This document shows positions 47,401-54,406 of a stretch of DNA of 64,000 nt, piece by piece. The stretch spans positions 8,292 to 72,291 of the forward strand of contig UQST01000010.1 in the NCBI GenBank assembly GCA_900543815.1. The letters run 5' to 3'. The stretch's first letter is position 1, and each line of letters begins with the position of its first letter. The stretch is from an uncultured Prevotellaceae bacterium (GTDB taxonomy: Bacteria; Bacteroidota; Bacteroidia; Bacteroidales; Bacteroidaceae). A model generated the notes under the pieces. That model made no database searches. It was not told the origin of the DNA and saw only the letters and a program-made list of their open reading frames with translations. The translations under genes were made by a program, and so were the position numbers.

Positions 47401-47584
47401 CCTCTGCCGTCATGCCCTGGGTATCGGTCATCAGTACCACGGTGGGCGCAGTGAGGTCGGGGAAGACATCTATATCCATCTGGCGCGACGAGAAGTATCC
47501 TCCCACCACCACCAGCAGTGCTCCTATCAGCACCACGAGGCGGTTGTGGAGCGAATAGCGAATGATATTGTTGATAAAGTCCAT
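44402..47584 (-). CDS. Heavy-metal RND efflux pump (CusA/CzcA family)
   Basis: Inner-membrane proton-driven pump of 1060 residues, with two sets of six membrane segments and two large periplasmic loops. MDIDVFPDLTAPTV near the start, NGATDVRRVRSTS, and membrane segment 4 with GSLVDDAIIDVENV are characteristic of the HME branch. The transported metal (copper/silver versus zinc/cobalt/cadmium) is not decided by the motifs I can see. It lies between the adaptor and TolC genes in the order B-A-C common in Bacteroidota. Confidence 0.94.
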   Translation of the reverse strand: MDFINNIIRYSLHNRLVVLIGALLVVVGGYFSSRQMDIDVFPDLTAPTVVLMTDTQGMTAEETERLVTFPIETAVNGATDVRRVRSTSLNGYSFVWVEFNWGTDIYRARQTVNEKMVAMGDELPSGITPVMAPQSSIMGEILFVSMQAGDTTGMMELRTLADWVVKPAVLATGGVAQVTVIGGDVKEYQVLADAARMQAYGVTMDELAAAVEGMSQNSTGGVVREYGNEYALRGMGRTSDLADMASTLVKNTGSQPVTVGDVAQVRIGSAVRMGMASRNGQPAVILSISKQPSINTLDVTEQIERNLQDIQKSLPADVHLDTHVFRQADFISTSVHNVGRALLEGAVFVIIVLFVFLGSFRTTVISVVAIPVSLLGTLIVLYALGMDVNTMTLGGMCIAIGSLVDDAIIDVENVYKRLRENRRRPLAERLPAIRIVFEASSEIRSSILNATFIIMVAFVPLFFLSGMEGRMLKPLGLAYIISLFMSLIVAMTLTPLLCNMILTGDRYLCANEQDSRVTSWLSRAYFRSLGWVLGHHRSVMGGTAAVFVVALGLLLGMGNSFLPEFNEGSAVVSAVAQPGVSLDVNGELGRMLEEELLKVPEVYETARRTGRGELDEHSQAINSSEIEVRFRLAHRSRQEVFNDMRRHMAAVPGVVCAIGQPLGHRIDHMLSGTRANIAIKLFGSDLSRMFMLGNQIKNAIEGIDGLVDVAVEQQTETPQLQIRARRQALAQYGISLQEFNRYVELAFPGARLGDIYEGQRRFDLVLRLDSNYTATAAQVGRSLIDTGNGRKVALQDVADIVSSGGPGSISRENVQRKLVVQANVSGRDVGSAVEEIQRTLDRQITLPEGYRIEYGGQFESARSARHTLLLTTAIAILVIFLLLYGEFHEVSLSLIVLMGLPLALIGGILAVYCTSAVISIPSIIGFITLFGIATRNGILLVSKYRHLQEQGTPLHETVLHGSIDRLNPILMTALTSALALIPLIVNRDEPGNEIQSPMAIVVLGGLVSSTLLNIYVMPIVYRWYAQRRGLHEARRAAGTAHEASLPEPQSGAEVSEESRN

Positions 47585-47672
47585 GCTTTTCTTCTTTACT
47601 GATTTACCTTTCGGTCAAATGGTTTCGCTCTCATGCCGGGATGCAGGCACCGCAGTGCCCCACCCCCTGGCA

Positions 47673-49184
47673 TCAGTGTGAGTGGCCGGCATGAGGGTCA
47701 ACACCGCCCGAAGCCTGCGTGAGCTTGACCAGCACGGCACCGCTTGCCACCACACGCTCGCCTGCCTGCAGGCCCTGGAGCACCTGCGTCCTGAGACCGT
47801 CGGTACCGCCCAGGGTGACCTCACGCTTCTCGAAGAGTTCGGGGTTCAACTGCACATACACGAAGTACAGACCCATCTCCTCGACGATGGCCTCCACGGG
47901 GACCGTGATTGCCTGGCCGTCTGTATGGGTGAGGACAAACATCTCCACCCACGAGCCGGGCAGCATGCGGGCATTGTTGCGCACCCGGAAAAGCACGGGT
48001 ACAAGCGGTTCCTGCATGCTCACCTGGCGGCCGTAGGACAGCAGGCTGCCCTGCAGGCCCGAGAGCGAAAGCAGGCTGTCGCAGCCCGGCACGCGTATGT
48101 TGGCATCCTGGATGTGCGGCAGCAACTGCCAGGACTGCTGCGGCACCTGGGCGCGGAGCGTGAGCCACCGGGTGGACGACACGCTCACGAGGGTCTGTCC
48201 GGCCTCCACATACTGTCCGTTGCGCACGCTCACCTGTGCCACATAGCCCGCCATGGGAGCCGTCACAGTCTGCCTGCCGCTGCCGAAGAGCCGCTTCAGG
48301 CTTTCCCACTGCGCCTTGGCAGTAGCATACTCAGCGCGTGCCGCCTGCAGGTCGCTCTGGCTCACGATGTGTTCCCCGGCCAGTGGCTCCTTGCGCTCCA
48401 GTTCGCTCCGGGCACGCTGATAGGCAGCCTCGGCCTCCTGCAGACGCACATTGAGGTTGCCGTCGGCAGTAGTGCTGCCATCCACGCTGAGCAATGCCTG
48501 CCCAGCCCTGACGGCCATTCCCTCCACGGGAGGATTGCTGCCCATGCGCACGATGCCAGCCACGCCTGCCACCACATCGCGCTCCTCGCCCTGGGCCGGC
48601 TCCACCTGAGCCATCACCCTGAGGGCTGCGCCGAAGGGAGCCATGCGGCACTCCTCGGTGCGGAAGTGCGACTTCCAGCCCATCTGCTTGCTGAAGTTCA
48701 CCGTGTTGCCGCCGTGCCGCGCCTCGGCCGCGAGGGCTTCATGGGCCTGGCTGTGGTCTGCAAAGACGGTCACAGGGATATGCGCCGTCTCGGGCTGCGC
48801 ACCGGGAGCCTTCACCTCAACGGTGAGGGTGCCACGGCCAGCCTTCTGCGGCTTGATGCCGAGCGCCACCATGCCGGGGCGGTCCAGCGAGTCGCAGGCC
48901 GCCTGCACACTGCCGCCGCCCGCACTGAGGCGGAGCGACACGCTGGCGCGAGGCTGTGGCTTGAAATCCTGCAGGCGGGTCAAGTGCACCAGCACCTGCG
49001 CCTCCTCGCCAGCCACCAGCGGGTCGGTCTCGCAGTAAAACTCATAGGTCGGGCCATAGCTGGCCAATGCCATCTTCTCCTTATGGGCCTCCTCGGCCTC
49101 ATGATGGCCGGTGTGTGCCTGGTGGCACGACACCATCACTCCTGCCGCAAGCAGGAGACAAGTAAACAGGGAGTTGTGTCTCAT
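47673..49184 (-). CDS. RND periplasmic adaptor lipoprotein (CusB-like)
   Basis: Membrane fusion protein linking the pump to TolC. The 503-residue protein is a lipoprotein (lipobox VMVSC, Cys20) with a His-rich segment right after it (HQAHTGHHEAEEAH) and a His-rich end (DPHAGHSH), which suit metal capture. The middle has the barrel-sandwich and helical hairpin (QSDLQAARAEYATAKAQWE, core ARAEYATAKAQ), then TVTAPMAGYVAQVSVRNGQYV. It is 88 bp before the pump gene. Confidence 0.92.
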   Translation of the reverse strand: MRHNSLFTCLLLAAGVMVSCHQAHTGHHEAEEAHKEKMALASYGPTYEFYCETDPLVAGEEAQVLVHLTRLQDFKPQPRASVSLRLSAGGGSVQAACDSLDRPGMVALGIKPQKAGRGTLTVEVKAPGAQPETAHIPVTVFADHSQAHEALAAEARHGGNTVNFSKQMGWKSHFRTEECRMAPFGAALRVMAQVEPAQGEERDVVAGVAGIVRMGSNPPVEGMAVRAGQALLSVDGSTTADGNLNVRLQEAEAAYQRARSELERKEPLAGEHIVSQSDLQAARAEYATAKAQWESLKRLFGSGRQTVTAPMAGYVAQVSVRNGQYVEAGQTLVSVSSTRWLTLRAQVPQQSWQLLPHIQDANIRVPGCDSLLSLSGLQGSLLSYGRQVSMQEPLVPVLFRVRNNARMLPGSWVEMFVLTHTDGQAITVPVEAIVEEMGLYFVYVQLNPELFEKREVTLGGTDGLRTQVLQGLQAGERVVASGAVLVKLTQASGGVDPHAGHSH

Positions 49185-49268
49185 TCTTCAATGAAAGGGT
49201 TGTGGATAAAACTGGAAAATCGTGGGCATACAGGCACAGCAGGCCGCATGCCGGTGGGCACGGAGCCC

Positions 49269-49733
49269 TCAGCATCCACAAGGAGGGGCGCGACGCCCGG
49301 AGCACAAGCCATGAAAGGCGCCAAGAGCAGGCACCGGCCACACATCCCCTGGCTTGCAACGGCCGTTGACCGCCATCAAGGGGCCGGGACAAAGGCACTG
49401 CAGCGCAGGGAGGAAATCAAGGGGAGGGACAAGGCGGTGGCATGCCGGCATACTGCCATGCCACTGGCGCACTGCAGGACGCAAGGCCGTCTGCCCCTGC
49501 TGACCGCACGGCTGGCAGTCGGCAGAGTCCTCGGCCTGGCATCCCTCTCCACTGCCGGGGCAGACAGGCGCGGCCAGATGAGCCTCACCGGCATGATGAT
49601 GCAGGCACACGAGCGCCACGAAATGGGTATGGTGATGGTGTGGCACAGCCGTATGAACCAGCATGGCCAGCACCGCCACCAGCATGACCCAAGCGGTCAG
49701 CCGATACCGTAATCGCAGTTGACGTCTCCTCAT
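49269..49733 (-). CDS. Small exported His/Cys-rich protein leading the efflux operon
   Basis: A 154-residue protein with an N-terminal membrane/signal segment (LTAWVMLVAVLAMLVHTA) followed at once by PHHHHTH, then CLHHHAGEAH and several Cys pairs (CQAEDSADCQPC). Small His-rich proteins of this kind commonly precede CusBAC genes in Bacteroidota and are thought to bind metal, though the function is unproven. ATG 49733 is only a few bases past the predicted transcription start, so the mRNA may be leaderless, or an internal start is used. The frame extends upstream to 50147 through array I and is rejected there. Confidence 0.72.
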   Translation of the reverse strand: MRRRQLRLRYRLTAWVMLVAVLAMLVHTAVPHHHHTHFVALVCLHHHAGEAHLAAPVCPGSGEGCQAEDSADCQPCGQQGQTALRPAVRQWHGSMPACHRLVPPLDFLPALQCLCPGPLMAVNGRCKPGDVWPVPALGAFHGLCSGRRAPPCGC

Positions 49734-49741
49734 TGTAGCCA

Positions 49742-49777
49742 CAAAGGTAGTGAGACTACCATGCAACTGAGTTGCAA
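49742..49777 (-). promoter_or_regulatory. Promoter and candidate operator of the metal efflux operon
   Basis: The minus strand has the -7 box TACCTTTG (49742-49749). Two dyads surround it: GGTAGTGAGACTACC (49746-49760), which overlaps the box, and ATGCAACTGAGTTGCAA (49761-49777), a 7-bp inverted repeat around a 1-bp centre, directly upstream. The position suits a metal-sensing repressor site. No such regulator gene is in the window. Confidence 0.6.
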
Positions 49778-49917
49778 AAACCATCCCTCCGCCATGCCGA
49801 CTGCAAGCAACAGGCAGGAGGCAGACTTTCCGCCCCAAGGAAAAGTGGCGAACAGAGCACTGGCGCACCCCAAGGAGCACAGCGCACAAAATCACACACA
49901 ACAGCCCCTGCAAAAAC

Positions 49918-50005
49918 GCAGTGCGCTGCGATGCCCTACGCAGCACGCTGCATGTGCCATCGGAGCGCGCTGCAAGTGCCAATGCACCGCACTGCGTGAT
50001 TAAAG
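49918..50005. repeat. 22-bp palindrome array I (4 units)
   Basis: Units at 49918, 49940, 49962 and 49984. Cores are GCAGTGCGCTGC, GCAGCACGCTGC, GGAGCGCGCTGC and GCACCGCACTGC. Linkers are GATGCCCTAC, ATGTGCCATC, AAGTGCCAAT and GTGATTAAAG. It directly abuts GTGAAAAGTG repeats (50010-50035), as array G does in the other orientation. Confidence 0.86.
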
Positions 50006-50252
50006 TGAATAGTGAAGAGTGAAAAGTGAAAAGTGCTACGCGGTGGCGAGAGACGCACAGCCCGCACCATGCCAACCCTATTCCCGACAAAGGATAAGGT
50101 ACTGCCCGGCAGAGTACATTGCGCCGGGCAAAACAAAGGACCGCCATGCCCCGCCAGAGACATCACGGTCCTTTATCCGAAGAAATCAGCCAAGCGCCCC
50201 GCGCCAGCCCAATTCCTAATTCAAAATTCTACATTCTTAATTGAAGCGAAGT
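50006..50252. repeat. Second copy of the composite repeat, inverted relative to 38432-38622
   Basis: It contains the GTGAAAAGTGAAAAGTG tract, the block CGGTGGCGAGAG (50041-50052) and the 30-bp AT/GC block (50200-50229), which is an exact inverted copy of 38432-38461. Between the last two blocks are about 148 bp absent from the first copy; they include the ispF terminator. Confidence 0.82.
50135..50174 (-). terminator. Rho-independent terminator after ispF
   Basis: Perfect 9-bp stem AAAGGACCG (50135-50143) / CGGTCCTTT (50166-50174), followed on the minus strand by GTTTTGCCC. It lies about 80 bp past the ispF stop. A second 8-bp hairpin TGCCCGGC/GCCGGGCA (50103-50110, 50123-50130) follows. Confidence 0.7.
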
Positions 50253-50729
50253 TCACTTCTGAATCAGCACAGTGGCATAGGCCGACATGCCCTCCCCTGT
50301 GCCCACAAAGCCGAGGCGCTCTGTGGTGGTGGCCTTGATGCTCACGTCATCGGCATCGATGCCCATGACCTGCGCCATGCACTCCTGCATGGCAGGTATG
50401 TGCGGCCCTATCTTGGGAGCCTGGGCACACAGTGTGGCATCGATGTTGCCCACCTGCCAACCCCGGCCGGCCAGCAAGCGCACGGTGTCGCGCAGCAGAA
50501 TCTTGCTATCCACACCCGCATAACGGGGGTCGGTGTCGGGGAAGTGATAACCGATGTCACGCATATTGGCGGCACCCAGGAGCGCATCGCAGATGGCATG
50601 GATGAGCACATCGGCATCGCTGTGACCCAGCAGCCCGTGGGTGTGCTCTATCCTGATGCCGCCCAGCCAAAGCTCACGGCCCTCCACCAGACGGTGCACG
50701 TCATAACCGAATCCTACTCTTATCTTCAT
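50253..50729 (-). CDS. ispF: 2-C-methyl-D-erythritol 2,4-cyclodiphosphate synthase
   Basis: Fifth enzyme of the MEP isoprenoid pathway. The 158-residue protein has the metal ligands D10 and H12 in GFGYDVHRL, LLGHSDADVLIHAICDALLGAA with its conserved His/Asp cluster, and DIGYHFPDTD. Length is normal. It is the last gene of a yicC-gmk-nadD-ispF operon. dxr, another gene of this pathway, is at 56220 in a different operon. Confidence 0.97.
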   Translation of the reverse strand: MKIRVGFGYDVHRLVEGRELWLGGIRIEHTHGLLGHSDADVLIHAICDALLGAANMRDIGYHFPDTDPRYAGVDSKILLRDTVRLLAGRGWQVGNIDATLCAQAPKIGPHIPAMQECMAQVMGIDADDVSIKATTTERLGFVGTGEGMSAYATVLIQK

Positions 50730-50787
50730 CTTGTATCGTTGTTAATGTCTGGAACAAATGAGCCTCGGGCCATCACGCACCAGCCCG

Positions 50788-51381
50788 TCAGGGCATGGGA
50801 TGGGCAGAGGAGGCTCCGTAATAGCCCTTCGCCCTGATCTGCTCCCACACCTGCGGTGCCAGCCCCTCGCCGTTGTAGCCGGGCTGGGGGAGGCATTCCC
50901 TGATGTGTGTGGAACTGATGTCGAGCAAGGGAGTGGCGGCGCGGTGCACGCCCTGGGGCAATGCCCCGATGGGGTAACCGGGGCGCGGGAAGACGATGAT
51001 GGGGTAATGCTCCATTATCCAGCGGGCCTCATGCCACTGAGGGAAGCGCACCCAGTTGTCGGCCCCGATGATGAGCGAGAACTCGCGCTGGGGATACCGC
51101 GCACTGAGGGTGCGCAGGGTGGAGGACATGAACGAGGGGCGTGGCAACGCGAACTCCACATCGCTCACCTCGATGCCCGGCTCATGCTCCACGGCCAGGC
51201 GTGCCAGGGAGAGGCGGCACTGCTCGTCGAGCAGCGAGGCATCGGCCTTGAAGGGGTTCTGAGGCGAGACCACCAGCCACACCTCATCCACCAGCCACTG
51301 CCCGATGAGGTGCCGCGCCAGGCTCACGTGCCCGTTGTGGATGGGGTTGAAGGACCCCCCGTAGATGCCTGTGCGCGTCAT
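50788..51381 (-). CDS. nadD: Nicotinate-nucleotide adenylyltransferase
   Basis: Adds AMP to nicotinate mononucleotide in NAD synthesis. The 197-residue protein has GIYGGSFNPIHNGH near its start (nucleotidyltransferase HxGH type, with NGH) and the late ISSTHIRE motif. It overlaps gmk by 1 bp (TGATG), showing coupling, and ispF follows after 58 bp. Confidence 0.96.
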   Translation of the reverse strand: MTRTGIYGGSFNPIHNGHVSLARHLIGQWLVDEVWLVVSPQNPFKADASLLDEQCRLSLARLAVEHEPGIEVSDVEFALPRPSFMSSTLRTLSARYPQREFSLIIGADNWVRFPQWHEARWIMEHYPIIVFPRPGYPIGALPQGVHRAATPLLDISSTHIRECLPQPGYNGEGLAPQVWEQIRAKGYYGASSAHPMP

Positions 51382-51953
51382 CAGGGCCTGTTGATAAACT
51401 CCCTCACGAGCGTGGCAGTCTGCTCCACGGCCGTGAGGAAATCATCGTTCACCACGATGTGGTCAAATCGGGGCGCGAAGGCAAGCTCCTGCTCGGCCTT
51501 GCCCAGGCGCTGCACTATCTGCTCCTCGCTGTCTGTATTGCGCGAGCGAAGCCTGCGCTCCAGCTCCTCTATCGAGGGAGGCTGCACGAAGATGCTCATT
51601 GCCTGGGTGCCGTAGATGTCGCGTATGCGGCAACCGCCCGCCACATCCACATCGAAGACAACGTTCTGCCCGGCCTCGAGCTGGCGGTCAACCTGCTGGC
51701 GCAGCGTGCCATAGAAGCGGTCGGCATAGACCTCCTCGTACTCGAGAAACTCGCCGCGGTCGATGCGCCGGCGGAATTCCTCGGGCGAGATGAAGAAGTA
51801 ATCCACTCCGTCCTGCTCGGTGCCGCGCGGCGGACGGCTGGTGGCACTGATGCTGAAGGCGAGGTGTAACTCCGGGTAGTCCTGCATCAGACGATGCACG
51901 ATGCTGCTCTTGCCGCTACCCGACGGCGCGCTGAATATGATAAGTTTGCCCAT
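51381..51953 (-). CDS. gmk: Guanylate kinase
   Basis: Phosphorylates GMP to GDP. The 190-residue protein has the P-loop SAPSGSGKSS (residues 8-17), the GMP-binding SATSRPPRGTEQDGVDYFF (core TSRPPRGTE), and GEFLEYEEVYADRFYGT. Length and motifs are fully standard. It lies 33 bp after yicC. Confidence 0.97.
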   Translation of the reverse strand: MGKLIIFSAPSGSGKSSIVHRLMQDYPELHLAFSISATSRPPRGTEQDGVDYFFISPEEFRRRIDRGEFLEYEEVYADRFYGTLRQQVDRQLEAGQNVVFDVDVAGGCRIRDIYGTQAMSIFVQPPSIEELERRLRSRNTDSEEQIVQRLGKAEQELAFAPRFDHIVVNDDFLTAVEQTATLVREFINRP

Positions 51954-51986
51954 TGCTTGGCGTTGGTGATATGAGTGAGTGATGTG

Positions 51987-52862
51987 TTACATTACATTGA
52001 GCACCTGCTCCTTTATCTGTTCGAGCTCGTCCTTCATCATCACCACCAGGTTCTGCATCTCGCTCAGGTTGCTCTTGCTGCCCGTGGTGTTGATTTCGCG
52101 ACCCATCTCCTGAGCAATGAAACCCAGCTTCTTGCCCTGCCCGTGGCCCTCTTCCATGGTCTCGCGGAAGTAGCGCAGATGGTTGGCCAGGCGCTGCTTC
52201 TCCTCACTGATGTCCAGTTTCTCGATGTAGTAAATCATCTCCTGCTCCAGACGTCCGCGGTCGTACTCCACAGCGGGGATGGCTGCCAGTCCGTCCTCGA
52301 TGCGCTGGCGTATCTTGGACACGCGACTCTTCTCATAGGGTTCAATGCCGCTCAGGAGCTGCCCTATGCGGTCGAGCTTCTCCTGGAACTTGCGCTGCAG
52401 GGCCTCGCCCTCCTGCTGGCGGAACTGCACCAGGGCATCGATGGCAGCCTCCACAGCCCCTGCCGCCACCTGCCACTCCTCGTCGGTAAGCTCCTGCTGG
52501 GGCGCCTTCTCCACCACATCGGGCAGGCGCATGAGCAACGGCCACCAGTCGGCAGGCTCGGCGATGCCCAGTGCCTGCGACGCCTCGGCTATCTCGTTCT
52601 TGTAAGCCAGTGCCACAGGCAGGTTCACGCGTGCGGCCTCGGCGGCCTCGTCTTGCTCCACCCACAGGCTGAAATCTACCTTGCCTCGCTCCAGACGGCG
52701 CGAAACCATGGCACGTATCTCCATCTCGCGCTCCCTGTAGATGGGCGCTACGCGGGTGCTCAGATCGAGTGCCTTGCTGTTGAGCGACCTTATCTCTGCG
52801 GTTATTCTCTTCCCTTTGTATTCGGCCACAGACTTGCCGTAACCAGTCATTGATAGTATCAT
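51987..52862 (-). CDS. YicC/YloC family endoribonuclease
   Basis: A 291-residue protein of the YicC family, shown in E. coli to be an endoribonuclease. It starts with the signature MILSMTGYGKSV, then EIRSLNSKALDLSTRVAPIY (core RSLNSKALDL), and ends in GREINTTGSKSN, the conserved C-terminal motif. It opens the yicC-gmk-nadD-ispF operon, a gene order with gmk seen in many bacteria. The promoter box is at 52892-52899. Confidence 0.95.
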   Translation of the reverse strand: MILSMTGYGKSVAEYKGKRITAEIRSLNSKALDLSTRVAPIYREREMEIRAMVSRRLERGKVDFSLWVEQDEAAEAARVNLPVALAYKNEIAEASQALGIAEPADWWPLLMRLPDVVEKAPQQELTDEEWQVAAGAVEAAIDALVQFRQQEGEALQRKFQEKLDRIGQLLSGIEPYEKSRVSKIRQRIEDGLAAIPAVEYDRGRLEQEMIYYIEKLDISEEKQRLANHLRYFRETMEEGHGQGKKLGFIAQEMGREINTTGSKSNLSEMQNLVVMMKDELEQIKEQVLNVM

Positions 52863-52891
52863 GGGCGTATATGTGTGTGATTATTCCACCG

Positions 52892-52929
52892 CAAAAGTAC
52901 GGAATAAATGGCAAATTATCGTACCTTTG
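52892..52929. promoter_or_regulatory. Divergent promoters of yicC and tsaB
   Basis: Minus strand TACTTTTG (52892-52899) lies 30 bp before yicC; plus strand TACCTTTG (52922-52929) lies 67 bp before tsaB. Both match TAnnTTTG. The boxes are only 22 bp apart and back-to-back, so the promoters must share upstream sequence. Confidence 0.7.
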
Positions 52930-52996
52930 TCCCGAAATAACGCTCATTGAGTGCCTTCCCGAGCGGGAAGGGAAAACAAGGAAGGAGAACTACGAC

Positions 52997-53689
52997 ATGT
53001 CTTGCATTCTACACATAGAGACAAGCACAAAGGTCTGCTCCGTGGCTTTGAGCCAGGAGGGACACCTGATTTATCACGAAGAGGACTTCAACGGGCCCAA
53101 CCATTCCGTACAATGCGGCGTGATGGCCGAGGCCGCCCTGTCGTTTGCCAACAGCCACGCCATACCCGTGGATGCAGTGGCGGTGAGCAGCGGGCCGGGC
53201 AGCTACACTGGTCTGCGCATAGGAGCATCAATGGCCAAGGGCATCTGCTACGGCCGTGCCCTGCCGCTCATAGCCATACCCACGCCACTGATCATGTGCG
53301 TGCCTGTGCTGCTCAAGCACGATGACCTGCCCGAAGACGCCCTGCTGGTACCCATGACGGACGCCCGCAGGATGGAGGTGTATGCCGCCGTGTATGACCG
53401 CAGCCTGCGCGAAGTGCGTGCCATAGGGGCCGACATCGTGGAGGCCGACACCTACAAGGAATACCTCGACCGGCACCCCGTATATTTCTTCGGAGACGGC
53501 TCGGCCAAGTGCCGCGAGGTGATCACCCACCCCAACGCACACTTTATCGACGGCATCCTACCACTGGCCAAGAACATGTTCCCGCTGGCAGAGAAGGCCA
53601 TGATGCGGGGCGATTTCCAGGACGCAGCCTACTTTGAACCCTTTTATCTCAAGGAGTTCGTGGCTCTGAAGTCCAAGAAACTTTTATAA
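52997..53689 (+). CDS. tsaB: tRNA threonylcarbamoyladenosine synthesis protein TsaB
   Basis: Partner of TsaD in forming the t6A modification of tRNA. The 230-residue protein starts CILHIETSTKVCSVAL, has VSSGPGSYTGLRIGAS, the TsaB signature, and DARRMEVYAAVYD. ATG 52997 gives a standard N-terminus; the open frame to 52850 crosses the promoter and is rejected. It leads a plus-strand string that includes the DUF4290 gene 20 bp later. Confidence 0.95.
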   Translation: MSCILHIETSTKVCSVALSQEGHLIYHEEDFNGPNHSVQCGVMAEAALSFANSHAIPVDAVAVSSGPGSYTGLRIGASMAKGICYGRALPLIAIPTPLIMCVPVLLKHDDLPEDALLVPMTDARRMEVYAAVYDRSLREVRAIGADIVEADTYKEYLDRHPVYFFGDGSAKCREVITHPNAHFIDGILPLAKNMFPLAEKAMMRGDFQDAAYFEPFYLKEFVALKSKKLL

Positions 53690-53709
53690 GAAGAACGACA
53701 AGAAGACAC

Positions 53710-54309
53710 ATGCAGTACAATACACAGAAACCCTTACTGGTCATGCCCGAATACGGAAGGGGCATACAGGAGATGGTGGAACTGGCCATAGGGCTGCCCA
53801 CCAAGGCCGAGCGGCAGAGATGCGCACACGCCATAGTGAACATCATGGCACGCATCCAGCCACAACAGTCGGGGCAGGCCGACTACGAGCAGAAGCTCTG
53901 GAACCACCTGGCACGCATCTCACGCTACCAACTCAACATAGACTATCCCGTGGAGATAGTGAGTGAGGAGGAGGCGTATGCACACCCCAAGCCACTGCCC
54001 TACCCCATGAAGAACATCCGCAGCCGCCATTACGGCTATCTGGTGGAGAGTTCGCTGCAATACGCCAAGACACTCCCCGACGGCCCCGAGAAGGATACAC
54101 TGGTGGCGATGGTGGCCAACCAGATGAAGCAAGACCTGTTCGTATGGAACCGCGACTCAATGGACGACCGCCTGGTGGCCGCTGACATCAGCCGCCTTAC
54201 GCGGGGCGAGGTGAGACTCGACCTCAACCAACACCGCTTCTCACCCGTCGGCACACCCGACCAACAGCCGCAGAACGGCGTCCAGCGCAAGAAGAGAAGA
54301 CGCGGCTAA
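53710..54309 (+). CDS. DUF4290 family protein
   Basis: A 199-residue cytoplasmic protein of the DUF4290 family, restricted to Bacteroidota and of unknown function. It shows the family start (MQYNTQKPLLVMPEYGRGIQ, MPEYGR core), a helical body with CAHAIVNIMARI, and a Lys/Arg-rich tail. Its place between tsaB and murA is typical in this phylum. Confidence 0.92.
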   Translation: MQYNTQKPLLVMPEYGRGIQEMVELAIGLPTKAERQRCAHAIVNIMARIQPQQSGQADYEQKLWNHLARISRYQLNIDYPVEIVSEEEAYAHPKPLPYPMKNIRSRHYGYLVESSLQYAKTLPDGPEKDTLVAMVANQMKQDLFVWNRDSMDDRLVAADISRLTRGEVRLDLNQHRFSPVGTPDQQPQNGVQRKKRRRG

Positions 54310-54406
54310 GCCTCTGCGGCACACAAGCCGCAGGCACAAGCAATGGCCAGAGAAAGCGCTGGAGAGAGAGAAAGAAACAGGCAACAACAAACAGACATAC
54401 AGAGAG

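Noticed and set aside
47682..49712. 676-codon plus-strand ORF opposite the adaptor gene
   Set aside because: The minus strand encodes a clear RND adaptor lipoprotein; this frame has no family features.
49734..50147. N-terminal extension of the small His-rich protein
   Set aside because: The extension runs through array I and upstream of the promoter box; the signal segment starts right after the ATG at 49733.
52850..52996. Longer N-terminus for TsaB
   Set aside because: It crosses the promoter box at 52922-52929 and lacks the family start, which is at 52997.
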